Notes under the pieces: model-generated
What the model was told of the DNA's origin: nothing
The model's input: the letters and a program-made list of their open reading frames with translations, nothing else
Database searches by the model: none
Shown: positions 43,496-51,620 of the stretch, piece by piece
Position numbering within the stretch: position 1 is the first letter of the stretch
How the letters are laid out: the number at the start of each line of letters is the position of its first letter
Position numbers and translations under genes: made by a program
Source: Micromonospora vinacea
GTDB lineage: Bacteria > Actinomycetota > Actinomycetes > Mycobacteriales > Micromonosporaceae
Reading direction: 5' to 3'
Assembly: GCF_015751785.1 (NCBI RefSeq)
Contig: NZ_JADOTY010000001.1
Coordinates: 4,650,001-4,714,000 of the forward strand
Length of the DNA: 64,000 bases

Positions 43496-43966
43496 TCAGT
43501 GGTCGCTACAGCCGACCTGGTCGCCGATCTCTGGCGGTATGCCGAACGGGGTGCATTCGAGTGCGCTGCCCTCGCCCACCTTCTGCCACCCACCGTTCGA
43601 GTGCTTGAACAACAGCACACCGTCGCCCTGCATCCCGGGGTCGACGGCGATCACACCGGCAGTGGCCCACTGCCTGGCGCACCTGATCTGATCCCTGTCG
43701 ATCCGGTGGGTGCTGCTGTCCAACCCGGAGGCGCGCTGGAGGGTCGTCGCGCTCACCGGACAGACGGCCCGGGCGGTGTCGGGTGACGCGCTGCGGGTCG
43801 GTGACGCGCTGACGGCGGTGGACGGGGTCGCGGGCGAGGTGGGTGCGGCGCTGGCCGGTGGCGTGCTGCTCGCCTCGGCGGCGGGAGTGGGGGCGGTGGC
43901 GGTGCAGGCGGCCAGGCCGGCCAGCGCGGCGACGGGCAGGAGGGCGCGGAGCGCGGTCAGTGTCAT
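43496..43966 (-). CDS. Small lipoprotein
   Basis: A 156-residue putative lipoprotein with the lipobox LAGLAAC at about residue 21, a long Ser/Thr/Pro/Ala linker (to about 65) and an 80-residue domain with four Cys (AVCPVSATTLQ, QIRCARQWATAGV, LECTPFGIP, VGCSDH). No family recognised, though it resembles uncharacterised actinomycete cell-surface proteins. Convergent with the preceding lipoprotein; its promoter lies in the long gap upstream of the GH95 gene. Confidence 0.6.
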   Translation of the reverse strand: MTLTALRALLPVAALAGLAACTATAPTPAAEASSTPPASAAPTSPATPSTAVSASPTRSASPDTARAVCPVSATTLQRASGLDSSTHRIDRDQIRCARQWATAGVIAVDPGMQGDGVLLFKHSNGGWQKVGEGSALECTPFGIPPEIGDQVGCSDH

Positions 43967-44092
43967 GGCTCCTCCGAGTGACGCATCGATTGGGATTTCC
44001 CACTACACGTCCGTGGGCCCGGCGGGGTTGCGCTGCCGTTTCGAGGGTGTACGTCGGAGCTGGTGCCAGCGGCATTCGGCCGCTCGTCTCCG

Positions 44093-44105
44093 TACATCTG
44101 ATGTA
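44093..44105. promoter_or_regulatory. Palindrome TACATC-T-GATGTA (distal copy)
   Basis: Perfect 6-base arms around one base. Its core ACATC-T-GATGT is repeated, on the opposite orientation, at 44281-44291, 187 bases downstream centre to centre. Such pairs often bind a looping repressor. Confidence 0.5.
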
Positions 44106-44242
44106 TGGCCATCGGGGTGGGTGGCCGTGGGCGTCGATCTGGCGAATCACAGTGCCGTGCCGCCTCGGTCTGCCGCTGTTCACCCGCCCGTTCGTCTCGC
44201 TGACCGGCCAGAGGGGCCGCGCGTCCACCTATCGATCGACCG

Positions 44243-44271
44243 TTGCCTATTCTGTGGCCTCGGAGTAACCT
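44243..44271 (+). promoter_or_regulatory. Probable promoter of the GH95 gene
   Basis: TTGCCT (44243-44248), 17-base spacer, TAACCT (44266-44271). Transcription would begin near 44278, directly at the proximal ACATC-A-GATGT palindrome. Confidence 0.45.
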
Positions 44272-44280
44272 TCCCGAAAC

Positions 44281-44291
44281 ACATCAGATGT
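44281..44291. promoter_or_regulatory. Palindrome ACATC-A-GATGT (proximal copy)
   Basis: Perfect 5-base arms, located where transcription should start, so well placed for repression. Same sequence as the distal site read on the other strand. Confidence 0.5.
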
Positions 44292-44422
44292 CTGGCTCGC
44301 CAAGGCCCGGCGTCGGCCTGCTCAGGCAGGGTCCCGGTTGGCGCCACCAAGCGGATCCCCATGTCGAGTCCCATAGTTGTCACGCTTCGGGGTGGCCGGA
44401 CTGGTCACCGTTTGGAGGATCG

Positions 44423-47422
44423 ATGTCAGACCTGACCCGACGGCAAGCCCTCAAGATCGGCGCGGCCGGCGCGGGCGGCGCTCTCCTGCCGGTGCCGTGG
44501 ACCGCCGTGGCACGAGCTGACTCGGTGGCGCCGCCGCAGGTGTTGGCCGCCGGGGACATGGCCCTGTGGTACGACGAAGGGGCCGGCACCGACTGGCTGC
44601 GGGCGCTGCCCATTGGCAACGGCCGGCTCGGCGCCATGGTCTTCGGCAACGTCGACACCGAGCGACTTCAGCTCAACGAGGACACCGTCTGGGCCGGCGG
44701 TCCGCACGACCCCAGCAACCCCAGGGGCGCGGGAGCCCTCGCGGAGATTCGCCGGCTGGTCAACGCGAACCAGTGGACCCAGGCCCAGGATCTGGTCAAC
44801 CAGACCATGATGGGTAACCCCGGCGGCCAGTTGGCCTACCAGACGGTCGGCAACCTCCGCCTCGCCTTCGGATCCGCCAGCGGAGCCTCGCAGCACAACC
44901 GGACGCTCGACCTCACCACCGCCACCGCCACGACGACGTACGTGCTGAACGGCGTCCGTCACCAGCGGGAGGTGTTCGCCAGCGCGCCGGACCAGGTCAT
45001 CGCGATCCGCTTGACCGCCGACCGGACCGGCTCGATCAGTTTCACCGCCACCTTCGACAGCCCGCAGCGCACCACGGTGTCCAGCCCGGACGGCACCACG
45101 ATCGGTCTCGACGGTGTCTCCGGAAACATGGAGGGCGTCACCGGCGCGGTCCGCTTCCTCGCCCTGGCCAACGCGACAGTCAGCGGCGGCAGCGTGTCCA
45201 GCTCCGGCGGCACCCTGCGGGTGACAAACGCCAACAGCGTGATCCTGCTGGTCTCCATCGGCTCCAGTTACGTCAACTACCGCAACGTCGGCGGCGACTA
45301 CCAGGGCATCGCCCGGCAGCGCCTCACCGCCGCGCGGGCCAGCAGCTACGACCAGCTGCGCAGCCGGCACGTGGCCGACTACCAGGCGTTGTTCGGGCGG
45401 GTCACTCTCGATCTGGGCCGCACGTCCGCGGCCGACCAGACGACGGATGTCCGGATCGCCCAGCACAACAGCGTCAACGACCCGCAGTTCTCGGCGCTGC
45501 TGTTCCAGTTCGGGCGGTACCTGCTGATCTCGTCCTCGCGGCCCGGCACCCAGCCGGCCAACCTCCAGGGCATCTGGAACGACTCGCTGGCCCCCTCCTG
45601 GGACTCGAAGTACACGATCAACGCCAACCTGCCGATGAACTACTGGCCGGCCAACACCACCAACCTGGCCGAGTGTCACAACCCGGTCTTCGACATGGTC
45701 AGAGACCTCGCCGTCACCGGAGCGCGGACCGCCCAGGTGCAGTACGGCGCCGCCAGTGGCTGGGTCACCCACCACAACACCGACGCGTGGCGGGCGACCG
45801 CGGTGGTGGACGGCGCGTTCTGGGGCATGTGGCAGACCGGTGGCGCCTGGCTGTCCACGTTGATCTGGGACCACTACCTGTTCAACGGCGACATCGAGTT
45901 CCTGCGGACGAACTACCCGGCCATGAAGGGCGCGGCGCAGTTCTTCCTCAACACCCTGGTGACCGAGCCGACCCTCGGCTACCTGGTGACCAACCCGTCG
46001 AACTCGCCGGAGCTGAGCCACCATTCGAACGCCAGCATCTGCGCCGGCCCCACCATGGACAACCAGATCCTGCGGGACCTGTTCGACGCATGCGCCAGGG
46101 CGAGCGAGATCCTCGACGTGGACAGCACCTTCCGGGCGCAGGTCCGCGCCACCCGGGACCGGCTCCCACCCATGAAGGTCGGCTCGCGCGGCAACATCAT
46201 GGAGTGGCTCTACGACTGGGTGGAGACCGAGCCCAACCACCGGCACATCTCGCACCTGTACGGGCTGGCCCCCAGCAACCAGATCACCAAGCGCGGCACA
46301 CCGCAGCTGTTCGAGGCGGCCAGGCGGACCCTGGCGCTGCGCGGCGACGACGGAACCGGCTGGTCGCTGGCCTGGAAAATCAACTTCTGGGCTCGGATGG
46401 AAGAGGGCAAGCGGGCGCACGACCTGATCCGCTACCTCGCCACCACCGCGCGACTCGCGCCCAACATGTTCGACCTGCACCCACCGTTCCAGATCGACGG
46501 CAACTTCGGCGCCACCGCCGGCATCGCCGAGATGCTGTTGCAGAGTCACACCGGCGAGCTGCACGTCCTGCCCGCGCTGCCGCCCGCCTGGCCGAGCGGG
46601 CGGGTGACCGGCCTGCGCGGTCGGGGTGGGCACACGGTCGGCGTCACCTGGGCGAGCGGTGTGGCCACCGAGATCCTCATCCGACCGGACCGGTCCGGCA
46701 CTGTCCGCCTGCGCTCCCGGATCCTGACCGGCACCGTGACTGTGGTCGACACCGCCGACGGTACGGCGGCCCGGACCACCCGGATCGAGTCCGACCTGAT
46801 CGACGTCACAGTGTCGGGCGGACGCACCTACCGGGTCACCAGTTCCGGGGTCGCCACACCGACGCTGGAGCAGAGCTTCAGCAACGTCGGCATCACCAGC
46901 GACAGCAACACCAACGTCGGCAACTTCGACGGCGGCGGGGCGTCGCTCTCCGCGCAGGCCCTGGCGCAGGCCGGCGCCAGCCCGGGCGGCACGATCAGCC
47001 GCAACGGGGTCAACTTCCGCTGGCCCAACGTCAGCTCCGGGGCCGCCGACAACGCCATCGCCTCGGGCCAGACCATCGGCGTGACCGGCACTGGCAGCAC
47101 GCTCGGTTTCCTGCTGACCGGCACCTACGGCGCGGTGTCCGGGACCGGCACGGTCGTCTACGCCGACGGCACCCGCCAGACGTTCACGCTGAGCACGCCC
47201 GACTGGTACGGCGGGCCGCACTCCGGCGGGACCGCGGCCATCGTGTCCGCCTACCAGAACCGGCCCAACAACACCCGCCAGGCCACCGCGGCCTGCATCT
47301 ACTACGTGGGTGTCGCGTTGCAGAGCAAGGCGGTGGCCTCGGTGGTGTTGCCGAACATCAGCGCCCGACCCGCGACGAACGTGCCGACCATGCACGTCTT
47401 CGCCATCGCGATCGGGGGCTGA
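44423..47422 (+). CDS. Secreted GH95 alpha-L-fucosidase
   Basis: A 999-residue exported enzyme. Tat signal (LTRRQALKIGAAGAGGALLP) followed by the GH95 domain: PIGNGRLGAMVFG and LNEDTVWAGGPHDP near the start, NLPMNYWPANTTNLAE (around residue 406), the GPTMDNQILRDLF block with D546, and PFQIDGNFGATAGIAEML with D692. By eye, D546 aligns with the general acid and D692 with the second catalytic Asp of Bifidobacterium AfcA. An approximately 150-residue C-terminal beta-sandwich (from about 850) looks carbohydrate-binding. Expected to release fucose or galactose from glycans. TTGGAGG precedes the ATG. Ends at a strong terminator. Confidence 0.87.
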   Translation: MSDLTRRQALKIGAAGAGGALLPVPWTAVARADSVAPPQVLAAGDMALWYDEGAGTDWLRALPIGNGRLGAMVFGNVDTERLQLNEDTVWAGGPHDPSNPRGAGALAEIRRLVNANQWTQAQDLVNQTMMGNPGGQLAYQTVGNLRLAFGSASGASQHNRTLDLTTATATTTYVLNGVRHQREVFASAPDQVIAIRLTADRTGSISFTATFDSPQRTTVSSPDGTTIGLDGVSGNMEGVTGAVRFLALANATVSGGSVSSSGGTLRVTNANSVILLVSIGSSYVNYRNVGGDYQGIARQRLTAARASSYDQLRSRHVADYQALFGRVTLDLGRTSAADQTTDVRIAQHNSVNDPQFSALLFQFGRYLLISSSRPGTQPANLQGIWNDSLAPSWDSKYTINANLPMNYWPANTTNLAECHNPVFDMVRDLAVTGARTAQVQYGAASGWVTHHNTDAWRATAVVDGAFWGMWQTGGAWLSTLIWDHYLFNGDIEFLRTNYPAMKGAAQFFLNTLVTEPTLGYLVTNPSNSPELSHHSNASICAGPTMDNQILRDLFDACARASEILDVDSTFRAQVRATRDRLPPMKVGSRGNIMEWLYDWVETEPNHRHISHLYGLAPSNQITKRGTPQLFEAARRTLALRGDDGTGWSLAWKINFWARMEEGKRAHDLIRYLATTARLAPNMFDLHPPFQIDGNFGATAGIAEMLLQSHTGELHVLPALPPAWPSGRVTGLRGRGGHTVGVTWASGVATEILIRPDRSGTVRLRSRILTGTVTVVDTADGTAARTTRIESDLIDVTVSGGRTYRVTSSGVATPTLEQSFSNVGITSDSNTNVGNFDGGGASLSAQALAQAGASPGGTISRNGVNFRWPNVSSGAADNAIASGQTIGVTGTGSTLGFLLTGTYGAVSGTGTVVYADGTRQTFTLSTPDWYGGPHSGGTAAIVSAYQNRPNNTRQATAACIYYVGVALQSKAVASVVLPNISARPATNVPTMHVFAIAIGG

Positions 47423-47450
47423 CGGCAACGGATCCTGCTCGGGGGAGCGT

Positions 47451-47486
47451 GACCGGGCCCGTCCCAACTTGGGGACGGGCCCGGTC
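47451..47486 (+). terminator. Terminator of the GH95 gene
   Basis: Perfect 15-bp stem GACCGGGCCCGTCCC with its complement (47472-47486) and a 6-base loop, 28 bases after the stop codon. Confidence 0.7.
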
Positions 47487-47570
47487 GCGGCTTTCGTTGG
47501 TGCTGTGGCGGTATGCGGCAGCCGACGCGGCGGTATTGTTGGCGGCGACGACTCGTTCGGGCGTGCCGAC

Positions 47571-48515
47571 TCAGGCTGATGTTGAATCGGCAATGATGCG
47601 CGCGAGTGTGCGTCGGCCCATCCGACTCATGGCGGCGTTGGTCTGGTGGTAGTACCAAACCACCCCCATTGCCTGCTGGAAGGCCCACGCTTTGCCGCGC
47701 TCCCATTCGAGATCGTCGCAGCCGAGTTGCTGCCGAAATGCCCGACGTGGCTCGCGTTCCAGCAGGTGCCAGGCGCTGACGAGATCGAGGGCAGGGTCGG
47801 CAGGCCCCAGTCCGCCCACGTCGAGAACCCCGGCCAGCCGCCCACCGGAGACGAGGACGTTGCCCGGAATGAGATCACCATGGTTCATCCTGTCCGGGGC
47901 CTCGCCCCGCGGCAGTTCCCTCATGACCTTCCAGATCCGGCGGAGCAGCGGGACGTCCAGCAGTGCCTCGCTGCGCCCGAAGCAGGTTTCCATCCACCCG
48001 TCGTGCGCTGGTAGCTCGCCACCGCGACCCTGCCCTGTGAACGTGCGTCCCCGTGTGTCGATGGCTCGCACACCAGTGACGAAATCGGCCAGATCGTGCG
48101 CGAACGCGACCAAGTCGCCTGGGTCCTCGTCGGTGGCTATGACACCGGGTACCCAGGTCTGTACCGACCACGGAAGCGGGTAGCCGGCGCCGGGGTCACC
48201 GATGGCGACCGGCTCGGGGGTGGGAAATCGCGTACGACCCATCAGTTCTCGGGCCGCTTCCGCCTCGCGTTCCAGCCAGACCTGCGCCGCGTCGACCTCA
48301 TGAGGCTGAAGGGGAAACCGGGCCGTGAACCGTTCCCCGATACGGAAGATGGCATTGACCGTTCCCTGCGAAGCGACGCACCGGATAGGCAGGCTTCGCC
48401 ACTCGGGGAACTGCGCGTCCACCAGCTCACGCACCGCGTTGAGTGAGACTGTGAGCTGGCCATCGTGCATCGGCACATCCGGCGAAAGGGATGGGAGGTG
48501 GGTAGAGGCTGGCAC
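47571..48515 (-). CDS. Aminoglycoside-phosphotransferase-fold kinase
   Basis: A 314-residue protein of the APH/ChoK-like kinase family. The catalytic loop is MNHGDLIPGNVLVSGG, followed by the metal-binding segment GVLDVGGLGPADPALDL; the N-lobe runs from VSLNAVRELVDAQF through FRIGERFTARFPLQPHE. Most chromosomal members act on small metabolites or have unknown substrates, so resistance cannot be assumed. The GTG at 48515 is preferred because AAGGA has the right spacing; an ATG three codons upstream and another at 48470 are possible. Confidence 0.8.
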   Translation of the reverse strand: MPASTHLPSLSPDVPMHDGQLTVSLNAVRELVDAQFPEWRSLPIRCVASQGTVNAIFRIGERFTARFPLQPHEVDAAQVWLEREAEAARELMGRTRFPTPEPVAIGDPGAGYPLPWSVQTWVPGVIATDEDPGDLVAFAHDLADFVTGVRAIDTRGRTFTGQGRGGELPAHDGWMETCFGRSEALLDVPLLRRIWKVMRELPRGEAPDRMNHGDLIPGNVLVSGGRLAGVLDVGGLGPADPALDLVSAWHLLEREPRRAFRQQLGCDDLEWERGKAWAFQQAMGVVWYYHQTNAAMSRMGRRTLARIIADSTSA

Positions 48516-48592
48516 GACAATCATCCTTCGTCAGGTTCTGGGCGGCGACTGCGACTCATGTGCGAACCGCCTGTCCGAAAGCGTCGATCACG

Positions 48593-49375
48593 TCAGTCCA
48601 CCGGCCCGCCGGCGACGTAGATGACCTGGCCGGAGACGAACCCGGCTTCGGGGCTGACCAGGTACGACGCGGTGTGCGCGATGTCCTCGGGCTGGCCGAC
48701 CCGGCGTACCGGGATGGTCTGCGCCACGATCCGCTGGTGCTCCTCGAAGCTGCGGCCCCGTCGCTGGGCCCCGACCCTGGTCATGTCACTGACCACGAAG
48801 CCTGGCCCGATGGCGTTCGCCGTCACGCCATGCTGCCCGAGTCGCAGCGCGAGCGATTTGGTGAAGCCGATCAGACCGGCCTTCGCGGCGGCGTAGTCAA
48901 CGCGGCCGGAATCTCCGAGCGCGGAAATGCTCGACATGTTGACGATCCGTCCCCAGTTGGCCGCCACCATGTAGGGGGTCACGGCCCGGGTCAGGAAGAA
49001 CGCTCCGCGCAGGCTGACCCCGGTGACCGCATCCCACTGCTGGGTGCTCGTCTCCTCGACGCCGGCGTTGGGGCCGCCGATGCCGGCGTTGTTGATCAGC
49101 ACCGTCGGTGATCCCAACTCGGCGGCGATCCGAGCGACAGTGGCAGTCACGGCCGACTCGTCGTTGACGTCGGCGGCGAACGCCGCCGCTGTTCCGCCGT
49201 CGAGGGTGATGGCGGTCACGGTGCCGGCGCAGTCGTCCTCGACCAGGTCGACCACGGCGACCGCGAGGCCATCGCGCGCCAAACGCCTGGCCACCCCGGC
49301 ACCGATGCCGCGTGCCGCACCCGTGACAATCGCCGTGCGCCGAATGGCCTGGTCTGTCATGTTGATCTGTGTCAT
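48593..49375 (-). CDS. Short-chain dehydrogenase/reductase (FabG-like)
   Basis: A 260-residue classical SDR. Cofactor loop TGAARGIGAGVARRLA, LINNAGIGGP, catalytic Ser in VNMSSISALG and YxxxK as VDYAAAKAGLIGF, with a PG motif in AIGPGFVVSDM. The Asp following the second strand (VVDLVEDD) suggests NAD preference. It is divergent from an ArsR-like gene only 57 bases away, which probably controls it. Substrate unknown, likely a secondary alcohol or sugar-derived ketone. Confidence 0.87.
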   Translation of the reverse strand: MTQINMTDQAIRRTAIVTGAARGIGAGVARRLARDGLAVAVVDLVEDDCAGTVTAITLDGGTAAAFAADVNDESAVTATVARIAAELGSPTVLINNAGIGGPNAGVEETSTQQWDAVTGVSLRGAFFLTRAVTPYMVAANWGRIVNMSSISALGDSGRVDYAAAKAGLIGFTKSLALRLGQHGVTANAIGPGFVVSDMTRVGAQRRGRSFEEHQRIVAQTIPVRRVGQPEDIAHTASYLVSPEAGFVSGQVIYVAGGPVD

Positions 49376-49432
49376 GCCGGAGAGTCCACGGCACCTCGGC
49401 GGCGATCGCCAAGAGATGTAGTGTGCAGCTTA

Positions 49433-50422
49433 ATGATCAGCATCATGCTCGGCGTCGAAGACCTTGCGGACACCCGCTTCGCGATCTCGCCGCTCCACGA
49501 GGCCGTGCTCAGCCTGCGAGTGTTACGCGACCCTGGCCTGTACGCGCTGCACCTGCCCTGGCGCAGGTCGGTTCTCGGCAGACTCGACGCGCCCGGCGCC
49601 GACCTGTTGATGTCACTGGTCGGGCCAGACCGCTGCGTTCCGGACTTCCTCACGCCCCGACCGGCGACCTTCGCCGCGACCTTCGAGGACGAACTGGCCG
49701 CCGTACGCCGAACACCTCCGGACGTCGTACGCCGCGACCTGCTGGCCCTGTACCTGCGTGGCGGGCTACCGGCAGTCGTTCAGGGAATCACCGCGAACGA
49801 GGATGAGCCGGTGCTCGCACTCCGCGACGCCATCTGTGACCGCCTGCACCGCTATTGGCAAACAGCGATCAAGCCGACTTGGCCGCAGATGCGACTCGTC
49901 CTGGAGGCGGACACGACCTACCGCGCCCGACAACTGGCCGTAGGAGGCGCACGCCTGCTCTTCGCCGATATGCACCCGAATCTGCGCTGGCAGGACGGCG
50001 TCCTGCACATCGACAAGATGATCGGCAGGCATCACGTCGCGGCAGCCGGCCGAGGACTGCTGCTGGTGCCATCCATCTTCTCCCACAGGCCCGCCCCGCC
50101 AGTCAGCCCGGACGAGCCGCCAATGCTGGCGTACCCCTGCCGTGGAGTAGCAACGCTCTGGGCGCCGACACCGACCGCCGACGCGACCGCCGTCACGTCG
50201 CTCCTCGGCGCGCCCAGAGCGCGACTGCTCCGCCTCCTTGCCGAACCGCTACCGACAGTGGAAATGGCCCGCCGGCTCACAGTCACACCCAGCGCCGTGT
50301 CACAACACCTACAGGTCCTCCACGCGACAGGCCTGATCACTCGCGCCCGCGATGGACGGCACGTGCTGTACCGGCGCAGCCCTCTTGGCGACCAGGTGGT
50401 CGGCCAGTCGGCGGAGCAGTGA
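49433..50422 (+). CDS. ArsR-like winged-helix regulator with DUF5937-type N-terminal domain
   Basis: A 329-residue regulator. The N-terminal 240 residues begin ADTRFAISPLHEAVLSLRVL, the usual opening of the DUF5937 group, and the C-terminal 75 residues form the ArsR-like helix-turn-helix (LPTVEMARRLTVTPSAVSQH, LHATGLITRARDGRHVLYRR). The start is uncertain among GTG 49421, ATG 49433 and ATG 49445; none has a clear ribosome-binding site, so the message may be leaderless. Probably represses the divergent SDR gene. No metal-binding Cys motif is visible. Confidence 0.75.
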   Translation: MISIMLGVEDLADTRFAISPLHEAVLSLRVLRDPGLYALHLPWRRSVLGRLDAPGADLLMSLVGPDRCVPDFLTPRPATFAATFEDELAAVRRTPPDVVRRDLLALYLRGGLPAVVQGITANEDEPVLALRDAICDRLHRYWQTAIKPTWPQMRLVLEADTTYRARQLAVGGARLLFADMHPNLRWQDGVLHIDKMIGRHHVAAAGRGLLLVPSIFSHRPAPPVSPDEPPMLAYPCRGVATLWAPTPTADATAVTSLLGAPRARLLRLLAEPLPTVEMARRLTVTPSAVSQHLQVLHATGLITRARDGRHVLYRRSPLGDQVVGQSAEQ

Positions 50423-50618
50423 TCCCAGTGGACCCTGAGCTGTGCTCGCTGGCGTGCGGCGGTGTCGCGGTCGTCCAGTGTCAAAGCCTCGGCCCATAGT
50501 GCATCCCTGGGGGTGACGAGCGCCCTACATCGGGAGCCGTCTTCGCCGCGGTGATGTTCGCGACGGTAAGCGGCCGCCAGCAGGAAATGCATTGCTCTGC
50601 CATCTTCCATTCGTGATC

Positions 50619-51566
50619 ATGCGCCGAGTGAGATTCTTTTCCGCTATTGCGGACTCCACCGCCCTGGACCGTGCCGCCGCGTACCCGGCCGACGGTCCCA
50701 TCACCGCCCTGACCGCTGAGAAGATCCGCGAGGAGCTCGGTGCCAACCAGTTCCGCCCGGAATGGATCTGGCTTGCCGAGGACGAGAACGGGTACGTCCT
50801 TGCCCGTGCGGTGTGGTGGGGTCGTGCCGACAGCGAGCGCCCCATAGCGCTCGATTGCCTTCAGGTCCGTTCCACCGTTGCCGATCCGGTCGCCGTCGCC
50901 ACCAGGCTCCTTGACGCCGCGCATGCCGCCTTCGGTGCGCGGCCGCTGTACAATCTCTCCCTCCCAACGGACTGGAGCAGCCGACCGGAACTCAGCGAGG
51001 CGGTGGCCTGGCGTCGCGAGGCGGGCCTGCGCACGGGGCTGAGCCGGGAGATTCAGCGTCTGCGCTACGAGTGGACTCCGGCGGCGGGACTGCCCGAGGC
51101 CGACGGTCGGCTGACGTTCCGCGAGGGCAGCGACGAGGAGTTCCTGGAGGCCTTCGTCCGGGTGTCGGGCGACAGCCTCGACGAGGCCACCCGTGACGAG
51201 CTGCGCACAAAGAGCGCCAGGCAACTGGCCGAAGAGGACATGAAGTTCTACCTCGACTGCCCGGGTGAGCGCTCCTGGTGGAGGCTGGCGGAGCTGCCCG
51301 ACGGCACTCTCGCCGGCCTGGCCATCCCGTCAGCGACCCCGTACAACCGCAACGTCGGGTATCTCGGAGTCGTACCCGAGCAGCGCGGCAAGGGACTGAT
51401 CGACGAGATCCTCGCCGAGATCACCCGCTTCCACGCGAACGAACGCGCCGAGCGCATCACCGCGACCACTGACACTACGAACATCCCGATGGCCGCCGCC
51501 TTCGACCGCGCCAACTACGAGCTGACCGAGATCCGTCTGGTTCTGGAGGCTTCGGGGGCCGTATGA
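50619..51566 (+). CDS. GNAT family acetyltransferase
   Basis: A 315-residue protein with a clear C-terminal GNAT domain: VGYLGVVPEQRGKGLIDEIL holds the acetyl-CoA-binding R/Q-x-x-G-K/R-G motif and TATTDTTNIPMAAAFDRANY the following strand-helix. The N-terminal half looks like a degenerate second GNAT domain (WIWLAEDENGYVLARAVWWG). Substrate unknown. Start ATG 50619, with GTG 50628 as an alternative. Converges on the GH67 gene with 54 bases between stops. Confidence 0.75.
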   Translation: MRRVRFFSAIADSTALDRAAAYPADGPITALTAEKIREELGANQFRPEWIWLAEDENGYVLARAVWWGRADSERPIALDCLQVRSTVADPVAVATRLLDAAHAAFGARPLYNLSLPTDWSSRPELSEAVAWRREAGLRTGLSREIQRLRYEWTPAAGLPEADGRLTFREGSDEEFLEAFVRVSGDSLDEATRDELRTKSARQLAEEDMKFYLDCPGERSWWRLAELPDGTLAGLAIPSATPYNRNVGYLGVVPEQRGKGLIDEILAEITRFHANERAERITATTDTTNIPMAAAFDRANYELTEIRLVLEASGAV

Positions 51567-51620
51567 CGTGCCGACAGGAACGGCATTCCACCCCCACGAG
51601 CCGCAATTCGCCAGTAGCAC

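Larger units (their letters stand above)
43967..44422. other. Long divergent regulatory region
   Basis: A 456-base gap between a lipoprotein gene and the GH95 gene with no convincing gene. It contains two copies of an ACATC-W-GATGT palindrome and a sigma-70-like promoter for the GH95 gene, listed separately. Confidence 0.5.

Noticed and set aside
44426-47593. A 1055-codon open frame on the minus strand opposite the GH95 gene
   Set aside because: It is the antisense frame of a GC-rich gene; composition is dominated by Gly, Val, Arg and His with no recognisable domain, while the plus strand encodes a complete GH95 protein.
47571-48515. Calling the APH-fold gene an aminoglycoside-resistance gene
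   Set aside because: The fold is shared by many metabolic kinases; nothing in the sequence or neighbourhood supports drug modification.
49430-49449. ATGAT-cagc-ATCAT repeat at the start of the ArsR-like gene
   Set aside because: It coincides with the candidate start codons and the match is short, so it may simply be coding sequence; not listed as an operator.
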